Translations under genes and position numbers: made by a program
The notes under the pieces: generated by a model
What the model was told of the DNA's origin: nothing
Database searches by the model: none
What the model saw: only the letters and a program-made list of their open reading frames with translations
DNA from: Oceanicola granulosus HTCC2516
GTDB lineage: Bacteria; Pseudomonadota; Alphaproteobacteria; Rhodobacterales; Rhodobacteraceae
Length of the DNA: 64,000 nucleotides
Assembly (NCBI RefSeq): GCF_000153305.1
Contig: NZ_CH724107.1
Coordinates: forward strand, 2,077,117-2,141,116
Reading direction: 5' to 3'
Shown: positions 50,297 to 59,612 of the stretch, in pieces
How positions within the stretch are numbered: position 1 is the stretch's first letter
Layout of the letters: every line of letters begins with the position of its first letter

Positions 50297-52198
50297 CTAT
50301 TCCTGCAGCCAGACCTGCATCGGGGTCTGCCCGCGGTTGCACCAGATGTAGTAGGGCACCGCCGTCAGCGCGGTTTCGCTGCTCGGCGCGCGGCGGGTGG
50401 CGTAGAGGTTGCCGCCCCATGCGTCGGCGTCCTCGGCCTCGGCGCGCGCCTCGAGCACGGTGATGCCGCCGAGCAGATCGGACGCGTGGCGGGCCGTGAC
50501 GGGGGCGTCGGAGGGCAGGCGGAGGCGGTTGACGGGCGCGGGGTTGTCGTGCTGCTCGCAGCAATAGACCAGCGGGCCACGCCGCAGCGCCACCCGGCCC
50601 GCGTCCTGGCGCACGTCAGGATGCGCATAGAGCCGCTCGGCCTGCATCGGCAGGTTCAGCTCGACGACATCGCCCGGCGCCCAGTCGCGCGTGATCTTGA
50701 GGTAGCCGCGTTCGGGAGCGACCTCCAACGCCTCGCCGTTCACCGACGCCGTCGCGCCGTGGCACCATCCCGGGACGCGCAGCGACAGGGTGAAGGTGCG
50801 CGTTCCCTCGGGCTCGAGCGCGATGCGGACCGCGCCGTCCCACGGGTAGTCCGAGGTCTCGGTCAGGGTCACCCGGCCTCCGGCCACGGGGAGCGTCGCG
50901 GTCGCGCCGCCGTAGAGATGGACGGCGATCTCCGTTTCAGCGACGCCGTAGAAGTAGCCCGCGACCGACGCGACCAGACGCGAGACGTTCATCGTGCAAC
51001 AGGGGCATTCATGCCAGGCCCAGCGGTGATGGCTGCCGTCGCTCTCCAGCTTGTTGTCGTAGAAGTAGTGCTCGCCGTCGCGGCTGAGGCCGGCGAGCGC
51101 GTTGTTGTAGAGCGCCAGCTCGAGGATGTCGGCGTATTGGCCGTCGAGGTCGAGGTTGAGCATTCGCGCCGCCCAGAACACCATCGCCACCGAAGCGCAG
51201 GTCTCGGCGTAGGCGGTATCGTTGGGCAGGTCGTAATCCTTGGTGAAGCCCTCGTTGTGCTCGGAGGGGCCGAAGCCGCCGGTGACGTACATCCGCTTCT
51301 CGGTGACGTCGCGCCAAAGCGCCTCGCAGGCGGCCTTGAGCGCGTCGTCGCCGTGCTCGGCGGCGAGATCGGCCATGGCGGTGTACATGTACATCGCACG
51401 CACTGCGTGGCCGACCACCTTGGTCTGCTCGCGCACCGGCAGGTGGGCCTGGCCGTACTCGTAGTTCTCGAACCAGTAGGCCTTCGGGTCCTCCCCGCGC
51501 GCGCGGGCCTCGATGTCGAAGTAATGCTCCACCCCGTCGGTGTTGCCGCGCTCGTCGATGAAGTAGGTGGCGAGGTCGAGGAACTTCCGCTTGCCGGTGG
51601 CGTGCCAGGCCCGCACCAGCGCGATCTCGATCTCCTGGTGGCCGGGATAGCCGCGCTTCTGGCCCTCGCCGCGGCCGAAGGTGGCGGCGACGTGGTCCAT
51701 CGCCCTTTCCATGACCGACAGGAAGCGGTCCTTGCCGGTGGCGTGGTAATAGGCGACCGCGCCCTCGAGCAGGTGGCCGAGATTGTAGAGCTCATGGTTG
51801 TCGCGCAGGTTGGTCCAGCGGTTCTCGGGCTCGCGCTCGATGTAGAAGCAGTTGAGGTAGCCGTCAGGCTGCTGCGCGGCCTCGAGATCGTCGATCATCG
51901 CCTCGATCTCGGCTTCGATGGCGGCGTCCCGGCGGTGGCTGATCGCGCAGGCGGCGGCCTCGATCCACTTTCCGATGTCGCTGTCCCAGAAGTACTGCAC
52001 CGTGAAGTTGTTGGACTGGCGCGGAATGGTCAGCGGCGGCAACGGCTTGGGCAGCTTGATCGAGCCGCGGATGCCGGATTGCTCCAGCTTCTCGAGCTGG
52101 CTCGGGATGGTGCGGGCAAGCACCGTCTCGAGCCGTTCGCTCCAGAACGGGCCGGTGATGGTGACGTCGGAGAAGGGGACGGAGGCGTAGGTGCGCAT
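50297..52198 (-). CDS. GH127 family beta-L-arabinofuranosidase
   Basis: A 633-residue glycoside hydrolase of family 127 that releases L-arabinose from beta-L-arabinofuranosides (retaining, Zn-thiolate enzymes such as HypBA1). The catalytic metal set is visible: SEHNEGF (acid/base Glu region), YAETCAS (Glu-x-Cys) and ECPCCTMNVSR (paired Cys). Alpha/alpha toroid (about 60-420) and beta-sandwich (about 430-620) follow the family. There is no signal peptide, so it probably acts on imported oligosaccharide. It is the distal gene of the ABC/GH operon. Confidence 0.93.
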   Translation of the reverse strand: MRTYASVPFSDVTITGPFWSERLETVLARTIPSQLEKLEQSGIRGSIKLPKPLPPLTIPRQSNNFTVQYFWDSDIGKWIEAAACAISHRRDAAIEAEIEAMIDDLEAAQQPDGYLNCFYIEREPENRWTNLRDNHELYNLGHLLEGAVAYYHATGKDRFLSVMERAMDHVAATFGRGEGQKRGYPGHQEIEIALVRAWHATGKRKFLDLATYFIDERGNTDGVEHYFDIEARARGEDPKAYWFENYEYGQAHLPVREQTKVVGHAVRAMYMYTAMADLAAEHGDDALKAACEALWRDVTEKRMYVTGGFGPSEHNEGFTKDYDLPNDTAYAETCASVAMVFWAARMLNLDLDGQYADILELALYNNALAGLSRDGEHYFYDNKLESDGSHHRWAWHECPCCTMNVSRLVASVAGYFYGVAETEIAVHLYGGATATLPVAGGRVTLTETSDYPWDGAVRIALEPEGTRTFTLSLRVPGWCHGATASVNGEALEVAPERGYLKITRDWAPGDVVELNLPMQAERLYAHPDVRQDAGRVALRRGPLVYCCEQHDNPAPVNRLRLPSDAPVTARHASDLLGGITVLEARAEAEDADAWGGNLYATRRAPSSETALTAVPYYIWCNRGQTPMQVWLQE

Positions 52199-52223
52199 GG
52201 CGTGTCCTGTGTGCGGCGCGGCG

Positions 52224-53284
<1,061 letters not shown>

Positions 53285-53288
<4 letters not shown>

Positions 53289-54112
53289 TTCAGGGCACCC
53301 GAAGTCAGGCCGGCGACGATCCGGCGTTGCAGGATGACGAAGATCGCCACGATGGGGGTCACGTAGATCGCGGCGTAGGCCATGATCCCGTTCCAGTCGG
53401 TGGAGTTCGGGCCGAGGAAGCCCGACAGGCCCACGCTCGCGGGCTGGTAGGCCTGCGTCGTGATGATCGACTTGGCGTAGATGTACTCGCCGAAGGCCTG
53501 CATGAAGGTCAGGATGGCGAGCACGAGGATGCCGTTGCGCGCCAGCGGCAGCACGATGAAGAAGAACGCGCCCCAGCGGGAATTGCCGTCGACCAGCGCC
53601 GCCTCCTCGAGCTCTCGCGGCACATTCATGAAGGTGGCGCGCACCAGCACGATGTAGAACGGGATCGCCTTGCCGGCGGCCGCGAGGATGACGGCGGTGC
53701 GCGGGTAGGACAGCAGCCCGAGCTGGTTGAAGCCCACGTAGAGCGGCGTGATCATCACCGAGGCCGGCAGCACCTGCAGCATCAGGATGGCGAACAGGCC
53801 GAGGTCCACCCAGGCCGAGCGGTAGCGGGCCAGCACGTAGGCGCAGCCCGTGCCGAGCAGCACCGTCAGCGCCGTGACGCCGGTGCCGATCACCAGGCTG
53901 TTCCACAGGAAGCGCCCCATGGAGCGGCGCTCCCAGGTCTCGGGGTAGATCGACGGGTCGGGGTCGCGCGGCCAGAAGGTCGGCGGGTTGGCGAAGATCT
54001 CCGACTGGCCCTTCAGGCTGGTCGCGTACATCCAGTAGAGCGGGAAGAGGTAGATCGCGGCGAGGACCATCGCGAGCGCGAGGAACAGGCGGGGGACGGG
54101 CAGCCGGGTCAT
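53285..54112 (-). CDS. Carbohydrate ABC transporter permease (MalG/UgpE type)
   Basis: A 275-residue inner-membrane permease with about six membrane segments and the EAA loop EEAALVDGNSRWGAFFFIVLPLA that docks the ATPase. Strong end-overlap couples it with the second permease upstream (ATGA at 54109-54112). In the middle of the GH127 importer operon. Confidence 0.94.
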
Positions 54113-55011
54113 CCGCGCACCTCGTGGCGGGTCGACCAGACGTAGACGATCGAGGCGATCAGCACGAAGCCGAGCATCATCACGCTGACCGTCGCGCCCT
54201 TGGCGAAGTCGAACAGCAGGAACGAGTACTGCCAGGCCCAGTACTGGGCGACGTTGGAGCTGTTGGCCGGGCCGCCCTCGGTGATGGCGGGGAACAGGTC
54301 GAACTGCTGGAGCGTGTAGATCAGCCCGAGCGCGAGCACCGCGCCGATGGTCGAGCGCATCATCGGCAGGGTCATCGTGGTGAAGCGGTGCCAGCCGTTG
54401 GCGCCGTCGAGCTCGGCGGCCTCGTAGAGGTCGCGCGGGATGGCGGCGAGGCCGACGGAGAGCAGCATCATGTTGAAGGCGAGGCCGAGCCAGATGTTGG
54501 CGATGGTCACTGCCCAGATCGACAGCCGCGGGTCGGACTTCCAGAACATGGTGGAGTCGATCACGCCGATCCCCTTGAGGATGGCGTTGAGCACACCGAA
54601 GTCGCCGGCGAGGATCCAGCCCCAGAGCGCGCCCACCACGAGGCCCGGCATCACCCACGAGACGAGGAAGACGCCCCGGATGGTGGCGGCGAAGGGGAAG
54701 CGCATCATGAAGAACATCGCCAGCGCGAAGCCGAGGACGAACTGCCCCGCGATCGAGCCGAAGACGAAGAAGGCCGTGTTCTTGAGGATCAGCCCGAACT
54801 CGGGCTGGCTCACCACCTCGCGGTAGTTCTCGAGCCCGGCATAGGGCCGCGAGAAGGTGTTGAGGTTGAACATGTCCACCTCCTGGAAGCTCATCACCAC
54901 GTTGTAGACGAGCGGCATCCCCGACAGGGCCAGCAGGAAGATCATCGTGATCGACACGAGCAGGATGTCGAAGCCCCGCCCGTCGGTCACGCTCGACAGA
55001 ATGCGCCGCAT
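54109..55011 (-). CDS. Carbohydrate ABC transporter permease (MalF/UgpA type)
   Basis: A 300-residue permease. Start at MRRILSS (residue 26 of the longer frame) is preferred because the upstream sequence is His/Arg-rich and overlaps the hairpin region. It has about six membrane segments and the EAA-like loop YEAAELDGANGWHRFTTMTLPMM. With the MalG-like partner it forms the translocation pore; the substrate is inferred from the GH127 gene to be an L-arabinofuranose oligosaccharide. Confidence 0.93.
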   Translation of the reverse strand: MRRILSSVTDGRGFDILLVSITMIFLLALSGMPLVYNVVMSFQEVDMFNLNTFSRPYAGLENYREVVSQPEFGLILKNTAFFVFGSIAGQFVLGFALAMFFMMRFPFAATIRGVFLVSWVMPGLVVGALWGWILAGDFGVLNAILKGIGVIDSTMFWKSDPRLSIWAVTIANIWLGLAFNMMLLSVGLAAIPRDLYEAAELDGANGWHRFTTMTLPMMRSTIGAVLALGLIYTLQQFDLFPAITEGGPANSSNVAQYWAWQYSFLLFDFAKGATVSVMMLGFVLIASIVYVWSTRHEVRG

Positions 55012-55047
55012 GAACCGGCTCCCTTCTCGGAGGTGGTGATCGTGAGG

Positions 55048-55075
55048 GGCCCGGCGGACAGGATGCCGCCGGGCC
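55048..55075. promoter_or_regulatory. Intercistronic stem-loop between SBP and permease genes
   Basis: GGCCCGGCGG (55048-55057) and CCGCCGGGCC (55066-55075) are perfect 10-bp arms around an 8-nt loop. It lies in the 79-nt gap downstream of the binding-protein gene on the minus strand, where hairpins commonly raise SBP mRNA over permease mRNA. Confidence 0.7.
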
Positions 55076-55090
55076 GGCACCATCAATGCA

Positions 55091-56326
55091 TCAGTTCAGG
55101 ATGCCGTCGATGGTGCTCTGCGCCTGGGAGAGCGCCTCGTCGGGGGTCATCTGGCCGGTGAGCGCGGCCTGCTCGGCGTCGTAGATCGCCTTGGAAATCT
55201 TCTGCCATTCCGGGTGCGGCCCGCGCGGCTGCGCGTATTGCAGCTGCTCCTGGAAGACGGCGAGCGCCGCGTCCTTCTCCTCGATGCCGCTTTGCGGCAG
55301 CTCCACGTCCCCGCGCGTCGGCAGGTAGCCGAACTCGGGGAACAGCCGGTGGTCCTGGCTGACGAAGTATTCCAGCACCTCGAACGCCTCCTCGGGGTGT
55401 TCGGTGGTGGACATGATGCCGAGGTTGAAGCCGCCGAGCGCGGAGGAGCGCTCCGCCCCTTCCTCGAAGGTCGGCAGCAGGGTCACGCCCCACTCGAAGT
55501 CGGCATCCTCGACCATCCGGTCGATCTCCCACGGCCCCGAGATCGCCATCGCGGCGTTGCCCGAGTTGAAGGTGCCGGTGGAATCCCACTGGCCGAGCGA
55601 CAGCACGTCCTGGCTCATAACGCCGTCGTCGATCATGCCCTTCACCATCGACAGCCACTCGCGGGCGCCCTCGGTGTTGACGCTGTCGTAGCCGCCGCCC
55701 GACATCTGGATGACGGGGAGGAACTGGAAGGTGCCCTCCTCGTTGCCGCGCGCCGAGAGCGTCGCGCCGTAGACGCCCTCGTCGGGCTTGGCGAGCATCC
55801 GCGCGTATTCCTCGAACTCGGCCCACGTCTGGGGCGGGTTCTCGATGCCGGCTTCCTCGAACATGTCCTTGTTGTAGAAGACGCCGATCGTGTCCGTGTA
55901 CTTGCCGACGCCGTAGAGCTTGCCGTCCCACGAGACGGAATTCAGCGGGCCCTCGAAATAGGCCTCGGCGTTGATGACGTCGCTCTCCTCGGCCATCTCG
56001 GTGATGTCGAGGAACGCGCCGCGGCTGGAGAACAGCGCGAAGTCGGGGTTGTCGAGGCTGACGATGTCGGGCGCATTGCCGGTGGCGTAGGCGCGCAGGG
56101 TCTCGTTGACGATCTCGTCGAACTGCAGGATCCGGTACTCGACGTTGATGCCGTTATCCATCTCGTCGAACTCGGCCGAGAAGGTGTCGGACGGGCCGAC
56201 CTGGTTGGCGCCGTCGATGGACCAGACGGTGATCGTCACCTCCTCCTGGGCAACGAGCGGCCCGGCGACGGCCATCGCGGACAACGCCGCGCCGGCGAGC
56301 AGTTTCGTCTTCATGGCAAGGGTCAT
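55091..56326 (-). CDS. Sugar ABC transporter substrate-binding protein
   Basis: A 411-residue periplasmic binding protein of the extracellular solute-binding family 1. Signal peptide MTLAMKTKLLAGAALSAMAVAGPLVAQ; then EEVTITVWSIDGANQ, YFEGPLNSVSWDGKLYGVGKYTDTIGVFYNKDMFEEAGIENPPQTWAEFEEYA, the family's middle signature, and SGPWEIDRM. The start at 56326 is set by GGAGGAAGAC 5 nt before ATG; a second in-frame ATG four codons inside lacks a site. It delivers a sugar to the permease pair; the ligand is inferred only from the operon. Confidence 0.94.
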   Translation of the reverse strand: MTLAMKTKLLAGAALSAMAVAGPLVAQEEVTITVWSIDGANQVGPSDTFSAEFDEMDNGINVEYRILQFDEIVNETLRAYATGNAPDIVSLDNPDFALFSSRGAFLDITEMAEESDVINAEAYFEGPLNSVSWDGKLYGVGKYTDTIGVFYNKDMFEEAGIENPPQTWAEFEEYARMLAKPDEGVYGATLSARGNEEGTFQFLPVIQMSGGGYDSVNTEGAREWLSMVKGMIDDGVMSQDVLSLGQWDSTGTFNSGNAAMAISGPWEIDRMVEDADFEWGVTLLPTFEEGAERSSALGGFNLGIMSTTEHPEEAFEVLEYFVSQDHRLFPEFGYLPTRGDVELPQSGIEEKDAALAVFQEQLQYAQPRGPHPEWQKISKAIYDAEQAALTGQMTPDEALSQAQSTIDGILN

Positions 56327-56436
56327 GTCTTCCTCCGGTGGCGGCACGCGGGCCGCGATTGTTGCCCTTGGGGCTCCTCCTCCCCGTCCGGGCGATGACG
56401 CCGGCAACGGACCTGCCGCCGGCATAGGGGTCGGCC

Positions 56437-57372
56437 TCAGCCGAGCGACGGGTCGCCGCCGCCATACTTGGCGGACACGTTGACGAAAGCGCCGCCGCGG
56501 GCCTGCTTGAGGTGCTCGAGCGCGTGGATCTGGCCGGTCATCTCGAGCGCGTCGCGATAGACCGGGTCGTGCCAGCCCTCGATGTCGATGGCGCCCTCGT
56601 AGCCCGCCAGCCGCAGCTCGCTGATGATGTCGGTCCAGTTGGAATCGCCAAAGCCAGGCGTGCGCATCCAGACGAAGTCGTGCTTGCCGAAGATGCCGTG
56701 CTCGCGGATCACCTCCCAGCGCACCGTCGCGTCCTTGCCGTGAACGTGGAAGATCCTGTCGCCCCACTTGCGGATCTGGGGCAGCGGGTCGATCAGGTAG
56801 ACCAGCTGGTGGCAGGGCTCCCACTCGAGCCCGAGGTTGTCGTCGGGCGTCTCGTTGAACATCAGCTCCCAGGCGTCCGGGTTGTGGGCGATGTTCCAGT
56901 CGCCGGTCTGCCAGTTGCCGTCCATGGCGCAGTTCTCGAAGGCGATCCTGACGCCCTTGTCGGCGGCGCGCTTGGCCAGCTCCGACCACACCTCGCGGTA
57001 GCGCGGCAGGCTCTCGGTCAGAGGCTTGCCCCGGACCCGGCCGGTGAAGCCGGCGATGCAGGTGGCGCCGAAATGGTGGGCGTTGTCGATGCAGTCCTTC
57101 CAGCCCTGAAGCGTCTCGCGGTCCAGCTCCCGGTCCTCGAGCGGGTTGCCGAACATGCCGAGCGTGGAGATGGTGATGTCGCGCTCGCCGATGGCATCGC
57201 GGCAGCGCTTGCCCATCTCGGCGAGGTCCTGGCCGTTGGTGGTCTGCCAGAAGAAGGGCTCGAAGCTCTCGAAGCCCATGTCGGCAATCTCGGCGATGCG
57301 CGCCGGCGCCTCGCCGACGCCGGAAGCGCCGACCATGGTCCCGATGCGGATGGATTTTGCGGGATCGCTCAC
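56437..57372 (-). CDS. Sugar phosphate isomerase/epimerase (xylose-isomerase-like TIM barrel)
   Basis: A 311-residue AP-endonuclease-2-type TIM barrel: MGFESFEPFFWQT, GVRIAFENCAMDG, GLEWEPCHQLV, FHVHGKDATVRWEV and AIDIEGWHDP carry the acidic and histidine metal ligands. These proteins isomerise or epimerise sugars. The start is GTG, set by GAGGAGACAAC upstream. It is translationally coupled to the Gfo/Idh gene by GTGA at 57369-57372. Together they suggest an oxidoreductive sugar conversion, not confirmed. Confidence 0.9.
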   Translation of the reverse strand: MSDPAKSIRIGTMVGASGVGEAPARIAEIADMGFESFEPFFWQTTNGQDLAEMGKRCRDAIGERDITISTLGMFGNPLEDRELDRETLQGWKDCIDNAHHFGATCIAGFTGRVRGKPLTESLPRYREVWSELAKRAADKGVRIAFENCAMDGNWQTGDWNIAHNPDAWELMFNETPDDNLGLEWEPCHQLVYLIDPLPQIRKWGDRIFHVHGKDATVRWEVIREHGIFGKHDFVWMRTPGFGDSNWTDIISELRLAGYEGAIDIEGWHDPVYRDALEMTGQIHALEHLKQARGGAFVNVSAKYGGGDPSLG

Positions 57373-58406
57373 GTTGTCTCCTCGGATATGCTGACGCGCC
57401 GCCCGGTCTCGGCGCTCTCGATGGCGGCGAAGGTCATGGCGAGGCTCTTGATGTTGTCGTCGTTGACCGACAGCGGCGCGCGCCCCTCGGCGCGGGCGGT
57501 GATGAAGTCGAGGATGACGCCCGCATGGCCCGTCGCCTCGAGCGGCGTCTCCTCGGGCAGGGCGGCGGGGCGCGTGGGGCGGAAGAAGCCGTCGTCGCCG
57601 TCGCGCACCGCGCCCTCGATCAGGGCGTTGCCGTCCCAGAGCACGGAGCCCTTGGTGCCGATCACCCGCCAGCTGCTCTCCCAGCTCGTCGGCGCGCCCT
57701 CGGCGCACCACGAGCCGCGATAGGAGAAGGTCGCTCCGTCGGTGCAGTCGAACAGCGCGTTGGCGCTGGCGCCGTGGGAGAACCACGAGCCGTTCGGGTT
57801 GGTCTCCTGGCAATAGACGGCGGTGGGCTCGGCGGGCAGCAGGAAGCGGGCCGCGTCGAATGTGTGGATCGCCATGTCGAGCAGCAGGACGTGGTCCATC
57901 TCCTCGCGGAAGCCGCCGAAATGGGGCCCGAGGAAGAAGTCGGCATGCAGCGCCGTGATCTCCCCCAGCTCGCCGCTCTCGATCAGCGCCTTCATGCGGC
58001 GGATGCCGGCGAGGTGGCGGCGGTTCTGCACGATGGCATGGGTGCGCCCCGTCTCCCGCGCCAGGGCGAGCAGCTCCCGCGCCTCCTCGAGGCTGTTCGC
58101 CATCGGCTTCTCCGACAGCACGTCGCAGCCGTGGGCGAACGCGGTCTGGACCACGCTCCGCCGCGCTTGCGGCACGACGATGTCGAACACCACGTCGGGC
58201 GCCAGCGCCTCGAGCATCGCCGCCAGGTCGCTGCCCGTCTTGGCGGACGTGAAGCCGTGCTGCGCCGCGCGCTCGGCGGCGAGGTCCGGGTCGAGGTCGA
58301 CGAAGCCCACCAGTTCAATGTCGCGAGCCAGTGCGTCGGTCTCGCGGATGGCGGTCAGCCAGCCGTTCGACATCTGCCCGCAGCCGACCATCACGGCGCG
58401 CACCAT
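57369..58406 (-). CDS. Gfo/Idh/MocA family oxidoreductase
   Basis: A 345-residue NAD(P)-dependent oxidoreductase: N-terminal nucleotide domain (AVMVGCGQMSNGWL, LVGFVDLDPD), the EKP motif LSEKPMANSLEEARELL, and a C-terminal sugar-binding domain containing DHVLLLDMAIHTFDAARFLLPAE (catalytic Asp/His region). GGAGGGACAAC precedes the ATG. First gene of the operon, next to the operator sites and divergent from lacI, so it is under the same control. Confidence 0.92.
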   Translation of the reverse strand: MVRAVMVGCGQMSNGWLTAIRETDALARDIELVGFVDLDPDLAAERAAQHGFTSAKTGSDLAAMLEALAPDVVFDIVVPQARRSVVQTAFAHGCDVLSEKPMANSLEEARELLALARETGRTHAIVQNRRHLAGIRRMKALIESGELGEITALHADFFLGPHFGGFREEMDHVLLLDMAIHTFDAARFLLPAEPTAVYCQETNPNGSWFSHGASANALFDCTDGATFSYRGSWCAEGAPTSWESSWRVIGTKGSVLWDGNALIEGAVRDGDDGFFRPTRPAALPEETPLEATGHAGVILDFITARAEGRAPLSVNDDNIKSLAMTFAAIESAETGRRVSISEETT

Positions 58407-58449
58407 GTTGTCCCTCCCTCTCCGAACCAGCCTCCCGCCAGTTCGTCCT

Positions 58450-58461
58450 GTAAACGTTTAC
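58450..58461. promoter_or_regulatory. LacI-type operator 1
   Basis: GTAAACGTTTAC, a 12-bp perfect palindrome centred on CG like many LacI-family operators. It lies downstream of a TTGACA (minus strand, 58492-58487), just past the expected -10, where a bound repressor would block transcription of the Gfo/Idh operon. Confidence 0.75.
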
Positions 58462-58501
58462 GACGCTACTCAACGCCGCATCTTTGTGTCAAACTCTTTT
58501 T

Positions 58502-58513
58502 GAAAACGTTTAC
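58502..58513. promoter_or_regulatory. LacI-type operator 2
   Basis: GAAAACGTTTAC, with the palindromic core AAACGTTT. Its centre is 52 bp from that of operator 1, about five helical turns, suited to cooperative or looped binding. It ends 12 nt before the lacI GTG and so could also control lacI itself. Confidence 0.7.
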
Positions 58514-58525
58514 GAAAGTTCCTAC

Positions 58526-59551
58526 GTGACAGGCATCAAAGCGCTCGCGCAGCACCTCGACCTTTCCATCGGCACCGTGTCGCGGGCGCTAAACGGCAAG
58601 CCGGACGTCAAGGCCGAGACCCGCCGCCGCGTCCTCGCCGCGGCCAAGGAGCTCGATTATCGGCCGAACCATTCCGGCCGCTCCCTGCGGCACGGGCGCA
58701 CGAACACCGTCGGCCTGGTGCTCGAGACCGGCAGCCCGAGCACCCTGGCCGGCGACACGTTCTTCATGCACCTCGTCGACGCGATGCAGGAGACGCTGGC
58801 GGAGGAAGGGCTCGACCTCGTCCTGCTGCCCTGCCGCAGCGCCGACGACCCGATCGAGTTCCTGCGCCGGCACGTCACGCGGCGCATGGTCGATTCCATC
58901 GTCATCACCGCGACCCGACGGCAGGACGAGCGAATCGCCATGCTGCTCGAGGACGGCACCCCGTTCCTCGCGCTCGGGCGCAGCGAGACGCCGGGGGCCT
59001 ACCCCTGGATCGACCTCGACTTCGCCGGAGCGGCACGGGATTCGGTCGACGCGCTGGTGCGGCTCGGGCACCGGCGGATCGCCATCGCCGCGCCCCGGCG
59101 GGACGTGAACCTCGCGCATATCTACATGGAGGGCTACCGCGACGCCCTCGCCGCGCACGGGCTGCCGGTGGACGAGGCGCTGATCCTGCGGGCCAGCGGC
59201 AGCGAGAACGGCGGGGTGCAGGTGGCGGAGGCGCTGCTCCGCCTCGAGGACCGGCCGACGGCGGTGATGCTCGGGCAGGAGCTGATGGCGATCGGGCTCT
59301 ACAGCCACCTGGCGCAGGTGGGAGTGCAGCCGGGGCGCGACCTGTCGGTCATCGGTTTCCGCCAGAGCCCGCAGCTCCGCTTCCTGTCCCCCGCCCTCGC
59401 CTGCTTCGCGCTCGATGTCCGCGCGCTCGGCAAGGAGGTCGGCCAGGCGGTGATGGCGCTGAGCGCCGACCCGGTCGCGGCGCGTGGCATCGGCCGCGTC
59501 TGGCCGCTGGAATACGTCCCCGCCCCGAGCGTGCAGCCGCCGGTCAGGTGA
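58526..59551 (+). CDS. LacI family transcriptional regulator
   Basis: A 341-residue repressor: N-terminal HTH and hinge (IKALAQHLDLSIGTVSRALNGKPDVKAETRRRVLAAAKELDYRPNHSGRSLRHGRTN) and a periplasmic-binding-protein-like sensor domain (about 62-335). The GTG at 58526 is chosen because it starts the HTH directly; in-frame sequence upstream overlaps operator 2. It is divergent from the sugar operon, and the AAACGTTT sites in the gap are the expected targets. The inducer is unknown but should be a sugar from that pathway. Confidence 0.93.
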   Translation: MTGIKALAQHLDLSIGTVSRALNGKPDVKAETRRRVLAAAKELDYRPNHSGRSLRHGRTNTVGLVLETGSPSTLAGDTFFMHLVDAMQETLAEEGLDLVLLPCRSADDPIEFLRRHVTRRMVDSIVITATRRQDERIAMLLEDGTPFLALGRSETPGAYPWIDLDFAGAARDSVDALVRLGHRRIAIAAPRRDVNLAHIYMEGYRDALAAHGLPVDEALILRASGSENGGVQVAEALLRLEDRPTAVMLGQELMAIGLYSHLAQVGVQPGRDLSVIGFRQSPQLRFLSPALACFALDVRALGKEVGQAVMALSADPVAARGIGRVWPLEYVPAPSVQPPVR

Positions 59552-59612
59552 AGCCGCTCGGTCGGAGAGGACGCCGCGCCGACTACCGCGGAACCGGCAG
59601 CCCCGGCGAGGA

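Noticed and set aside
56327-56436. Possible riboswitch or attenuator in the gap before the binding-protein gene
   Set aside because: The 110-nt gap holds GC-rich inverted pieces but no consistent stem with a U-run and no known ligand-motif pattern.
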